DNA of 62,000 nucleotides from Cristatella mucedo (lineage: Eukaryota > Bryozoa > Phylactolaemata > Cristatellidae): the NCBI GenBank assembly GCA_009760855.2, contig WPIO01000011.1, forward strand, positions 3,522,501 to 3,584,500. The letters are read 5' to 3'. Position 1 is the stretch's first letter; the number at the start of each line of letters is the position of its first letter. The notes beneath the pieces are model-generated. The model was not told where the DNA came from and did no database searches. It worked only from the letters and a program-made list of their open reading frames with translations. The position numbers and the translations under genes were made by a program. Shown piece by piece: positions 47,275 to 56,742 of the stretch.

Positions 47275-48733
47275 ATGGCCACATCTTCAGATATTACTGA
47301 CTCAACGGATGCAACAAGTGCATTTGCACCTAAATCACATGTAGACTATCTTGTTAAGTCAAAAATGACAACTTATGATCAACAAACACTTGATTTAGAT
47401 ATTTCATATATGACTGATAATTCAGTTAAGAAATTCTATCCTGATTAATGCGATATTGAAGCTCAAAGTATTCTCGTTGCAGGAATAACAGATGTACAAG
47501 CATGACTAGAATCAACAGTTAGATCTAAAGTTGATGCTCTTCTTGATAACCCGTCTGAAATTGCAGATTGAGTAATGTGGATCACAACACAACTTCCAAC
47601 ACTTTCAACAGTTATCTCTGGAGTATCTGGAATTAAACCTGATAACTCTGGAATTGCTAACTTACTAGTTATGGGCAAACCTAGTGTTATTCAGAAATTG
47701 GAAAGGCTGACTTTCAAAATTGGCTCTGCCAGCATATCTCCAGTTGCATCAGCTCGAAATCTAGGTGTCATATTCCAAAGCGACCTCTCGTTAGACGACC
47801 ACATCAGCTCCACAGTCAAATCAGCCTATTTTCAGCTTCATAACATTGCTAAAATTCGGGCTTGTTTAGATAAGGATACCACGTCCAAGTTGGTCCATGC
47901 ATTCGTGACATCTCGTCTCGACTTCTGCAACTCACTGCTTACTGGCCTACCAGCATGTGCGATCAGGCGATTGCAGCTGGTGCAAAACTCTGCAGCTAGG
48001 CTTGTCGGTCGTGAGCGTCGCAGTTGCCACATTACTCCACTTCTCGCCAACCTGCACTGGTTACTAGTCAAGCAACGGATTGACTTCAAGGTTTTGTCGC
48101 TCACTTTTAGGTCTCTTCATTCTATGGCTCCAGCCTATCTTTCAGAGATACTACCCCATCAGGCAAAGCATCGTACCACTCGCTTTTCGGAATCCAACAG
48201 TCTAGAAATACCTCGTACAAACCTTAAATCCTTTGGAGACCGTGCATTTAGCTCGTATGCTCCCACAGCCTGGAACTCCCTCCCGACCTGCATCAGAACA
48301 TCCCCTGACCTGACCACATTTAAAAGAAACTTAAAAACATACCTATTTAGGACAGCATTTAGTGGGTCCTTGTGATTCGTCCTCGATGTGCTTATGCGTG
48401 CTGACACTGTTCATGCTGCCACTAACCACATTTGCATGCTGACCCAGTGCATGTAACCCCTAACCATGTTATTCATTTTGTTTGTTTTTCAAGCATGATT
48501 TTACTTACTATTCTATTGCGTATCACTTTGCAGCATATGTAAAGCGCCTAGAAAGAGATTAAGTTCTCTGAGGGCGCTTTATCAAGTGCAATATTATTAT
48601 TATTATTATTGTTAAAGAAGAATGTAATGCAGTTCTACCAAGCATTACTGATAATAATAGCGCAAGACAAAAAGCAACTGCAGAAGCTCTAGCAGCACAA
48701 GAAGCACAACAATCAGATCCAAGTGCTGTTTAA
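47275..48733 (+). pseudogene. Viral protein of unknown function, split by a LINE
   Basis: ATG follows ttatatagaaaa. N-terminal part runs to about 47,657 with in-frame TAA 47,446 and TGA 47,503 and 47,569, both TGAs in hydrophobic contexts where Trp would fit. The host LINE (47,658-48,611) then interrupts it. The gene resumes after the ATT tail and ends with an Ala/Gln-rich C-terminus at 48,731-48,733. Without the LINE it would be about 168 codons. Confidence 0.7.
47658..48611 (+). mobile_element. LINE (L2/CR1-like) inserted in a viral gene
   Basis: 5'-truncated in the RT thumb region at nearly the same point as the copy at 21.4 kb, with one open frame to 48,375, then the 3' UTR, terminal motif and (ATT)n tail (about 48,590-48,611). 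It has few lesions. This shows the viral element was already in a nuclear genome with active LINEs. Confidence 0.93.
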
Positions 48734-48770
48734 TTAATTTAAATAAAAAAATGAAAACAATATATAGAAA

Positions 48771-49163
48771 ATGGTTTCTGTTGAGACAAAAGGTAAAGAT
48801 TGTCTTGAAGAAGTACAAGGTCAACAGTATTCAAACTTTCAAATATGTTCTTATCCAATGGGTAGAATTGAAGAGATCAGATCAACCTTCTTAGATGCTG
48901 TAAAACTAGTATTAGAATACAAAGCACTAAGAAGAAATCACTCTGAACCAGAGATTGCAAATATATTCACTAAAATTAGAGATGGTTCAATCTTTGAAGA
49001 GTTCCTTAAAGACTTGAAAATAGAAAAAAGAAATAGTATGAAGTCTGAAGCTTACTCTAAAAAAATCGAACTAACTAAAAAAATAAAGAAAGAAATAGAT
49101 GCAGGAATGAGTTGTGATCTACCGGAAGAGTTGATTAAAGAAAGTCTAGATGGGAAGATTTAA
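48771..49163 (+). CDS. Viral protein of unknown function (intact)
   Basis: ATG directly after atatatagaaa. 130 codons, no internal stop, Lys/Glu-rich and mostly helical ('KIELTKKIKKEIDAG' near the C-terminus). It is the last rightward gene before the leftward fibre cluster, with which it converges (3' ends overlap at about 49,160). I do not recognise a family. Confidence 0.7.
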   Translation: MVSVETKGKDCLEEVQGQQYSNFQICSYPMGRIEEIRSTFLDAVKLVLEYKALRRNHSEPEIANIFTKIRDGSIFEEFLKDLKIEKRNSMKSEAYSKKIELTKKIKKEIDAGMSCDLPEELIKESLDGKI

Positions 49164-50252
49164 GATTCTGCAATATATGGAATAAAATATATTTTTATAC
49201 CATCTGTTGTATTTATCGATGCTGAAGGAGAATAATACACTCCTTTCACTAAACCAATCTCAATATAATTTGTATCAGTTGGTGCTGTAATGTATGAACT
49301 AATTGAAAAGGGATAAATAATAGTAAAGTTAAAAGAACTTTTTGAAGGATTATTTGCTGTAGTAAAATTAGATAAAGAACTCTTTAATAGCATCATATTA
49401 TTAATAACACCATAATATTTTAATTTAAAGTATAAGCTATAACATGGATGATAAGCAACCTTATGATAAAAATCTCTAACAATAATATCACTATCTGTTG
49501 TCTTTTTAATATTAATAGTAATATTTGCTTTCATAAAACTATAATATATTCTATTTCTTTACTAAAACTGTATGGTTAAAATGAACCGTTATAATAAAGT
49601 GACTCAGAAACTGTATAATTAGTTGGAAAATCAATAAAATTACTAGCAGCATCTGTTGCATTTTTTATATCACTTACCTTTATTATTATACTTGTGTATA
49701 GTAATTTTTTATGTTTATATCTGATAGTTTTGCTAAATTTATTTTCCACTACTAGAAGAAGAACATGCTTGTGGTGGATATCCAATATTATTTACACTCT
49801 TTACAGTTAAATTTCCATAATAGCTAATACAACGAGCTTTAGCAATAATATTAGAAAAATAGGGTATATTTCCACATATTAAATGAAAATTCTGAAGAAA
49901 AGTATTAGGAACTATATCATTTGGCTTATAATTAGCGAAATTTAAATCTTTTATAATCATTAATAATCTATTAACACTTAAATTTTTATTTATGCTTCTA
50001 CTTGGACTATATACATCAACTTTTGTATCAAGATATTTTTTTTGCAATAGGATCTGATGCATGTACATACTATTTTGAGTTTACTGATAAATTACCAGTT
50101 ATATGTTGTTCTGAATCTTTCCCTAGATAATTATTATCAGCAAATGCTTTATTAACAGTTTCTAAATCATCAACTGTTTCTCCAACGTTTGTTATTCTTT
50201 TTGTAGCAAAATTCAATGTTCCATTCATTTCTAATTCTTTTCTACTAAGCAT
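49160..50252 (-). pseudogene. Fibre-like protein 1, frameshifted
   Basis: Begins 'MNGTLNFATKRITNV' and '..TVDDLETVNKAFAD' near 50,230-50,130, the tail-fibre-type repeat 'N-I-x-N-V-(x)-DA-x-x-K-x-(V/F)-x-D' seen in phage tail fibres and in fibres of Polinton-like viruses. The reading then passes through at least three frames (50,070-50,252; 49,739-50,068; 49,576-49,785; 49,160-49,534), each ending in beta-rich, Asn/Ser/Thr-rich sequence typical of a fibre shaft and knob. Promoter motif tatatag is 17 nt before the first ATG. Probably an attachment protein, now broken. Confidence 0.65.
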
Positions 50253-50296
50253 TTTAATGTCTTGCTATATAAACTGCTACATTTAATGTTTTATTA

Positions 50297-51195
50297 AATT
50301 AGTCTTGTGTAAGTACAAATAGAGAACTCTCTACTATTTTCTTACTTGAATCTAAAGAATAACTTCCAAACAATTGAAAAAGATATTTATTTGAATTTAT
50401 TCCATTTGCTGGAAAAGACATAATAATTTTTGTTGAATTTGGATATAATGAATATTGCTATAATAATTGCTGAAAGTATATATATAATAATATATATATA
50501 ATAATTGCTGAAAGTACAAATATACATCTAGGGACAGAAATTTCTCCTAATGTACTAATCCATTTACCAATATATGTTAAACTACCAAGTTTTGTTTGTA
50601 ATGAACCATCAATGAAACCACTAAAATTTATAACTGCAACATTACCATCTGTAATTCTATTTAGGTAATCAAGACTAACACCATCATTAAGATTAACAGG
50701 ATCATTTTCAATTCTAATACTATTACTCAACATATCTAGATTTCCAATAACAGCTCCTCCATGAACATTAAGAAAGTTTGCATCAAAATAACTTTTATTT
50801 GGTGCACTATAATCATAACTAATATCACCAACAGGAGTACCGCTAGCACTAATAATTTCATTTACAGTTAAATCTCCATTAATTGTTCCACCAGTAATAG
50901 GTAGTTTAGTGTCAGCATAATCTTTTGTTGCAGCATCACTAGGATTAACAGGATTTGCAAGATCTACCATTCTATAATTATTCATATCAATATCTCCATC
51001 AGAAGTATTTGATCTAGAAACCTTTGTAACAAAATTAGTATCTATATACTTTCTGTTTACAGCATCTCCAGTATCAACAGGATCACCTAAAATTTTTTAT
51101 AATATTACCAATCATACTTTGATTTCCATCTAGTATACCACCAGTCTTTCTAATATAATTCTTTGCATTACTTCCTTTTTTCTATAGCCTAACAT
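50297..51195 (-). pseudogene. Fibre-like protein 2, frameshifted
   Basis: ATG at 51,195 (minus) follows gtatagaa. Contains three tandem fibre repeats ('LGDPVDTGDAVNRKYIDT', 'LANPVNPSDAATKDYADT', 'DPVNLNDGVSLDYLN') with 'GDLTVN'/'GDIDMN'-type spacers. Two single-base homopolymer changes near the 5' end (about 51,172 and 51,096) break it. A TA-rich duplication at 50,458-50,515 disrupts the C-terminal region. Confidence 0.75.
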
Positions 51196-51197
51196 TT

Positions 51198-51731
51198 CTA
51201 TACAATACTAACAAGAAAATCTATAAAAGTAATTCCACTTGCAACTGTAAACTTATCGATAGCATACGTACATGTTCCATCAGTATTAATTATTAAAACT
51301 ATAGTACCACTAACACCATTAGTATTATCACTTTTTAACTCTACATAAGAATTAGTTTTATCAGTTGCATACATAATATTAGATACCATACTAAAATTAG
51401 GTAATAATCCTGGAAAGAATGACTTAGGATTAGTCGCATATGCAACAACTTTACCTGTGTTAAGTGAAATAACTGGCAGATCTCCAGGAGTAAGCTGTTG
51501 AGGTTGAAAATTATTCCCTGTTCTTCCATTAGCAGCAATGTTCAAACCTAACATATCACGATAAAAAATAGTAGGATAAGTACTAGAACTCACACATAAA
51601 TATCTAAATTTTACTTGTCTATTATTATCAACATGCTGTTTTTTTATTGTATCTGAGTCTTTCACATTTGTAATATTCTTTTTTCCCATATCAATACTTG
51701 ACATTGCTTTACCTCGAAACACTTCCGTCAT
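51198..51731 (-). CDS. Fibre-like protein 3 (intact)
   Basis: 177 codons with no break. A short N-terminal fibre repeat ('MGKKNITNVKDSDTIKKQHV') is followed by a beta-rich domain of about 140 residues that could be the knob ('YVELKSDNTNGVSGTIVLII'). 2 nt from the start of fibre 2. Likely a virion attachment protein; receptor unknown. The start at 51,731 lacks the clear TATAGA motif; an ATG nine codons in (MSSIDMG) is an alternative. Confidence 0.7.
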   Translation of the reverse strand: MTEVFRGKAMSSIDMGKKNITNVKDSDTIKKQHVDNNRQVKFRYLCVSSSTYPTIFYRDMLGLNIAANGRTGNNFQPQQLTPGDLPVISLNTGKVVAYATNPKSFFPGLLPNFSMVSNIMYATDKTNSYVELKSDNTNGVSGTIVLIINTDGTCTYAIDKFTVASGITFIDFLVSIV

Positions 51732-51778
51732 ACTTTTTTAGTAGTCCATATTTTATTACTTTATATGGTCTTAAATCA

Positions 51779-52069
51779 CTAAAAAAAAGGTCCATCAGCA
51801 GAATTACCTGATATAACTATAACATTCTTACAATTCAATTGTGATGTCAGTTTTGTATCTTTTCTAATTAATAAATTATTTAGAATTGATACTGTTTCTA
51901 ACTCTCCTGTAGCATTACTAACAACACTACCTCCAACATTTGAACTAAGAACATAATCTAATCTTATTGCATCCCTATCATTAACAGGACAACCTAAATT
52001 AGTTTTTCTATTCTTATTTGCATTAAGATCAGTATAAACATTTCCATTAATTTTTCTTACCTTTTCCAT
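51779..52069 (-). CDS. Fibre-like protein 4, short (intact)
   Basis: 96 codons with one fibre repeat ('NLGCPVNDRDAIRLDYVLSS') and a short C-terminal part lacking a knob. Its ATG is only 12 nt from the ATG of the rightward gene at 52,082, so both share one A/T-rich promoter gap. Perhaps a fibre-shaft or adaptor protein. Confidence 0.65.
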   Translation of the reverse strand: MEKVRKINGNVYTDLNANKNRKTNLGCPVNDRDAIRLDYVLSSNVGGSVVSNATGELETVSILNNLLIRKDTKLTSQLNCKNVIVISGNSADGPFF

Positions 52070-52081
52070 TACTTATAATAT

Positions 52082-53203
52082 ATGAAGAATAAAAAAGATA
52101 AAGGAGCTAGTGAAGATATGAAAGAAGAAGTTAGTGCAAGTAAAGAAGTTGTATCAGGTGTTACAACCGCAACAGAAGTAGGTTCAAAAGCAGTGATAAA
52201 AATAGCACCAAAAATTGCAATGAAACTATCCTTACATGCGTCAAACAAGATCGCAAAGATAGTTCCTAAAGTATTGCAATCGTTTAAAGTGATTGGAGGT
52301 TTTACTCGATCTCTTGGAGGTTTTCTGTCAGGTGTTACAGGAGTAGTAGATCTTGGTCTGTTTATAAAAGAGATTGTGGATAATATTGCTTCAGGTAAAT
52401 ACGGGCAGGTGTTCTGGAAGACAATGGAACACAAAAAAGAAGGACTCTCACAAATGGTTGCTTCGCTAGAGGTGGGCTATTAAATCAATGAAATACTATT
52501 AGAAGCAGAGAAAGCAAATAGTGATTGGTGTCTTGATCCTAGTAAGTTTTTAACTGAAATGTTTGGTGAAGAGATGACGTGAACTGCTGAACAGTTAGAC
52601 ACAATCTCTTGAAAAAAGAATTTTCTTGAAATGAGATCTGGTGGAATATTACCTAGTATTCCAGCAATAATAGCAAGTATAGCATCTGTTGTTGGTGCTG
52701 TTGATCTTGCAGTTTCAATAGCAGTTACTGTTGCTGGTCTAATCAAGAAAAAAATAGATACTACAATGAGCACTTCCAAAGCTCCACCTATGAACACCCA
52801 TGAACAAAGAATGAGTGCTTTGAGTCTGCAGAGTGAAAGATTAGAGAATGTTATTACTGATATTTATAATATGATAAAATTATTAGGTCATGGAGTAGAT
52901 ATTGATTTGAGCGAAAAAGTACAAAATAGTGAAGTAACTAACAGATTGAATTATATTAAACAAGGAAAAAAATTAGTAGAGGTGTCCGGAGTTGATTATT
53001 CACCTGATCTAAAGAGAGGAATTAATAAAACAGAAGCTTCAACTGTTGCTGCTAAAAAGACCTGTAATTATCAAGCAGAGAGTGCACTTTTACTTGCCAA
53101 TCTATTGGCACAAGCTAAATCACAAGAAGAAATACATTCAGAGATACCAAAATTAAGAGATTAGTTAAAAAACGCTGTCAGAATAATTAATCTGTATATC
53201 TAA
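52082..53203 (+). pseudogene. Membrane-associated viral protein, unknown
   Basis: About 370 codons. Two hydrophobic Gly/Ala-rich segments (near residues 75-105 and 190-220: 'IIASIASVVGAVDLAVSIAV') suggest membrane insertion or a capsid-internal membrane-lytic role. The C-terminal third is helical. In-frame TAA 52,481, TGA 52,580 and 52,610, TAG 53,162, without any frameshift. The last codons overlap the 3' end of the convergent HNH gene. Family not recognised. Confidence 0.6.
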
Positions 53204-53741
53204 CTATTTTATTGTCTTCTGGTAAAGTATATGTGAAGTTTAGTTGTGCCAATTCAAGATGCAATTTGATTGCCATTAAATCGCGAGCTGTTGCCGCATC
53301 TTCAGCAGAATCAAATAGACCTAAATAATTATATTGTTTATTTATTTTAATTTCTGATCTATATCTATTGCTTTTCTTTTCCCAACGAACTCCAATGAAA
53401 CCAGATTTATTGTCCTTCCGTTTTTCCCGGTTTCTCATATTTTTTGAATCAGTTGCTTCACGTAAATTATAAAAACTATTATTTAGTTTATTGCTATCTA
53501 TGTGATCCAACTCATGAAGTGGAACTTTACCAGTAGTTACTAACCAAGCAATACTATGAGCAAGATATAATTTTCCATCAATTTTTATTTGTGTTTATCC
53601 AGTATTACTTATTAATCCTGCCTCACTGCCAATAGTTACACCACCACGACTAGTTTTATGTGTAAACTTGCCGGTAAAAGCATTATAGTCTAAAAGTTCA
53701 TTAACACGTTCTCTCAATGTATCAACTTCATCTTGATTCAT
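53187..53741 (-). pseudogene. AP2-type HNH homing endonuclease
   Basis: Start ATG 53,741 follows tacatagaa. The HNH core reads 'LYLAHSIAWLVTTG' ... 'LDHIDSNKLNNSFYNLREAT', followed by an AP2 DNA-binding domain ('SGFIGVRWEKKSNRYRSEI', 'YLGLFDSAEDAATARDLMA'). This architecture occurs in mobile endonucleases of phages and large DNA viruses. One in-frame TAA (53,595) sits just before the HNH core, at a place where the family usually has Tyr. Otherwise the frame is complete over 184 codons. Confidence 0.85.
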
Positions 53742-53757
53742 TTCTATGTACTGTTTT

Positions 53758-53925
53758 CTAAGTCTTTAAAATAGCTATATCAAATTCCTGTTCTCGTTCT
53801 TCTAAAGTTCTCAATTGATTTTTTAATTCATTTATAATCTTTACTATTGCATCTGTTTGACCAACTAATTTAGTAAGTATTTCATTACAGTACGAAATTG
53901 ATTCAACAATATTTTCTTTATCCAT
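53758..53925 (-). CDS. Small coiled-coil protein, unknown
   Basis: 55 codons, ATG 53,925 to TAG. Heptad-like 'IINELKNQLRTLEEREQEF'. Lies between the HNH gene and the divergent PLA2-like gene, 35 nt from the latter's ATG. Too short to assign. Confidence 0.5.
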   Translation of the reverse strand: MDKENIVESISYCNEILTKLVGQTDAIVKIINELKNQLRTLEEREQEFDIAILKT

Positions 53926-53960
53926 CTCATAAAATACTTTTTATTATTTAATATATAGAA

Positions 53961-54704
53961 ATGGATTATCATGAAGTAAAACTTGCTCTATCCGCACACC
54001 AAGTAAAGCAAATACATACATCAACTATACCTTTCTCAATCCGACTAAAACACTCTGATTTGTCTGGAACTGCTCCTATTCTTGTAACACAAACTCAACT
54101 AAATAAAATAGAAAAGAGTAGATCTAAAAATACTGGATTGCAATTGAATCTTTCTCTTAAACAACTGAAACAAAAAAGAAAAGTTGGTTCTGGTTTTGTA
54201 GATTTCATTAACAAACTTTCTGGTGGAAGAGAGTTTCATTTGAAGCTTTCTACTGGAGTTAAAAATAAAGAAGTTCCTGGTGGTTCAGTTAAAAATACTG
54301 GACGATACGGTTATGTGAGTCCAGGAACAAAGTTCACTCAAAGGATGAATGAATCTTATGTTGGGGTCAAGGATTTGGGTGCTCGGGCTTTGATCCACGA
54401 CCATACATACACCAAGACAAGTAATATGTCTGAACCTAGAAGAACAGAGATACGAAATTTATCTGATTTAGCTTTAGCAGAATCAGCTGCAAGAATAGCA
54501 TTTGATCCCAAACAACCAGCATAAGTTAGAAAAGATGCGAAAACTAATGCAGCAGTCATGAGCGCAAAAGCGAAATTAGGATTTGGCATTGGTGGTATGT
54601 TGAATGATTTATTTGCTACTGATTTCTTAAAAGACAAAGTTAGTAACCCTGCAAGTTTGAATAAGATAAAAATTATTTCCATGGCATTCTTGATAGGATA
54701 TTAG
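53961..54704 (+). pseudogene. Phospholipase-A2-like capsid protein
   Basis: ATG follows aatatatagaa. Residues 118-125 'YVSPGTKF' resemble a calcium-loop and residues 146-150 'HDHTY' the catalytic HDxxY of parvovirus/Polinton PLA2-like domains, which help virions breach endosomal membranes. A hydrophobic tail lies near the C-terminus. An in-frame TAA (54,522) separates the first 187 codons from 59 more in the same frame. Active-site residues are visible; enzyme activity is inferred. Confidence 0.72.
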
Positions 54705-54798
54705 ATATTAATAAAATAAAGATTTAAAAAATTAAATCTAATCTAATTTTTGTTTTGCTTATTGTTTTATGTATTTCGTATATTGTTTTTTAAAAAAT

Positions 54799-55281
54799 CT
54801 AATAATCAGCAGGATTGAATTCACCTCGTTTAACAACATTATAAACTGTAACTTGATCTAGCTTCAATCTAATATCAAGTCTTTCTTCAGAACTATGAGC
54901 ATCTTTAGTTACATATCCACCATCAAGAATACCAGTGATACAAAAGTGATTACCGAGTTTTTGAATTACTTTGGAAATACTACTAAATTTCATTTGTTTG
55001 TTCTTTTGATCAAAGAATATACTTGGTTTAGTATCAAATGCAACTCTTATACCAATAGTTGAACGACTAGACATATCATATCCACTGTATTCAAGTTTCA
55101 TACTTGCTCTATTAGCAATATCTTCTAGTGCAGGTCTCATATCTTCACTGATATAGATCCATGCATTGAAGTAAGGTTTAGAATCTTTAGTCATTTTCTC
55201 TTCAATATGAACATGAGCTGGTTTTCCTTTTGGAATGACAACAGAAGAATTTTCAAGTACTACAAAGTTTGTATTATCCAT
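54799..55281 (-). CDS. Viral protein of unknown function (intact)
   Basis: 160 codons. I chose the ATG at 55,281 ('MDNTNFVVLENSSVV') over the upstream one because it follows gtatagaa directly. Beta-rich with conserved-looking 'YFNAWIYISEDMRPALEDIA' and 'RLDIRLKLDQVTVYNVV'. It resembles a compact single-domain protein, perhaps OB-fold-like, but that is a guess. It is next to the protease gene on the same strand. Confidence 0.7.
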   Translation of the reverse strand: MDNTNFVVLENSSVVIPKGKPAHVHIEEKMTKDSKPYFNAWIYISEDMRPALEDIANRASMKLEYSGYDMSSRSTIGIRVAFDTKPSIFFDQKNKQMKFSSISKVIQKLGNHFCITGILDGGYVTKDAHSSEERLDIRLKLDQVTVYNVVKRGEFNPADY

Positions 55282-55310
55282 TTCTATACAAGGAAAAGAC
55301 AATGTTTAAA

Positions 55311-55691
55311 TTAAATTAATAGCTCCATTGTTGATCCAAAATATGTTTCTTGCATTAGTTTTAGAAAGATTAGACATCTTCTTCCACAATCTGTTCGATC
55401 GTATTCTTGTAACATAAATGTCCGAAAGCTTGGCATAACACCAAAATAATTTATTACTTCTAGCATTGGTGGAGCACCGAATGAATCAAAGTAAAAACAT
55501 TGTTTACCTTCTTTTTTAAGTGCTACCCAGTGATAGATTGCTCGACCTGATTCTCCTGTATTACAAATAAGACGTTCATTCTCTAGTGGCTTTATTAGTT
55601 CATCTCTTGCAAATACGCCTCTAAAGTTATTTATATCTAATTTTTTTGCATAATTATTTATTTCTAGATATGTTAGTGGTTTTGATTTTAT
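55311..55691 (-). pseudogene. Adenain-like cysteine protease
   Basis: A 126-codon minus-strand frame with 'FRGVFARDEL' near residue 23, catalytic His in 'YHWVA' (residue 54), acidic residue in 'YFDSFG' (69), Gln in 'MLQEY' (95) and Cys in 'DCGRRC' (102). This is the H-D/E-Q-C pattern of adenovirus-type maturation proteases, found in Polintons and adintoviruses. The frame is uninterrupted but begins at ATA (55,689-55,691), where an ATG would be expected, so the start codon seems lost. Role: capsid protein maturation. Confidence 0.85.
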
Positions 55692-56050
55692 TTATTATTT
55701 GGTTTGTCAATAGTCTTTTTTAGTTCAGCAAGTATTTGTTTTTTATGTTCTACACGAGTACCAAGGTTTTTACCATGAGCTAGTACACCTGAACCGAGTT
55801 TCTTACCGTGAGCTAGTACACCTGTACCTTTTTTTACCATGAGATACAACTCCTGTTCCTTTTTTACCATGAAATAAAACTACTTCACCAACACTTCTTA
55901 GTTTGACAAACTTTGACTTCTTACTATCACAAATAGTACAGCCACCCTTTTAAGCATTCCTCTCATTCTTTTCGTACTATCTACTTCAACAACATACTCT
56001 TAATGAACTGTATCAGTTTGTTTTTAACACTTCAAACAATAAATTTCCAT
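55688..56050 (-). pseudogene. Zinc-ribbon protein with HGKK repeats, frameshifted
   Basis: Starts 'MEIYCLKC' (first CxxC); a second CxxC ('CTIC', about 55,937-55,948) lies in another frame after a one-base change in an A run. Then comes a tandem repeat around 'HGKKGTGVLA' (four to five units of 10-11 residues), with another one-base A-run change near 55,835. In-frame TAA at two places near the N-terminus. The double CxxC resembles small viral zinc ribbons (DUF5679 type). Divergent from the ATPase gene, 22 nt apart. Confidence 0.65.
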
Positions 56051-56072
56051 ACCTATTAAAATATAAAAAAAT

Positions 56073-56742
56073 TTGTTAAGAGTTAGAGCTTTTAATTTTG
56101 GACAACATGTAGATACTGAACATAAAGAGCCATTGCCTAAAGTGCCTATTAGAGCATTAGTTCTTGGACCTGGTGGAACAGTTAAATCACAGTTAGCAAT
56201 GAATTGGATATTTTACGGTATGCTCAGTTATGATACTTGTACAATCATTGCTTTATTTTTAGATCGAAAGTTATATCGTGGTCTTATGTCAATGAGTAAA
56301 GAAAATCCTGCTTATGTTTGGATTAATGTAATTGATAGTATGCCTGCCTGAAGTTGATTTTGATAGGAATTGTAAGAATGTTGTTGTACTAGATGATTTG
56401 ATGACAGAAGATCAATCGAAAATCTTAGATTATTTTGCTAGAGGTATACATAAAGGATTGAACATATTCTATCTTGCTCAAGGATTTACTAATATTCCTA
56501 GAAGAGAAATAAGAAACAATATAAACATGATTATAATCTTTGAACAAAATAATACTGATATAGAATACATTCGTGACTCATATGTTGGTGATATCGATGA
56601 GAAACAGTTTAAAGAATGGGTAAACTCCTGCACAAGAAATAGATTTAGTTATTGTATTATTGACCTAACCAAAACAGAATCAGAAGGAAGATTTTGGTCT
56701 GTAGATAATACAGGTAAACAATTATTAACTATTTTTAATTGA
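56073..56742 (+). pseudogene. FtsK/HerA-type packaging ATPase, broken
   Basis: The frame starts at TTG 56,073 with no ATG nearby, although the divergent gene at 56,050 limits the start to here. The P-loop is at 56,166-56,189 ('GPGGTVKS'), where Val (56,181) stands in the position of the essential Gly. A frame change at about 56,340 ('gcctgcctg' duplication) separates it from the second half. That half holds the Walker B 'VVVLDDLM', 'DYFARGIHKGLNIFYLAQ' and 'RREIRNNINMIIIF', all typical of virion genome-packaging ATPases of Polinton-type viruses. Probably inactive in this copy. Confidence 0.85.
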
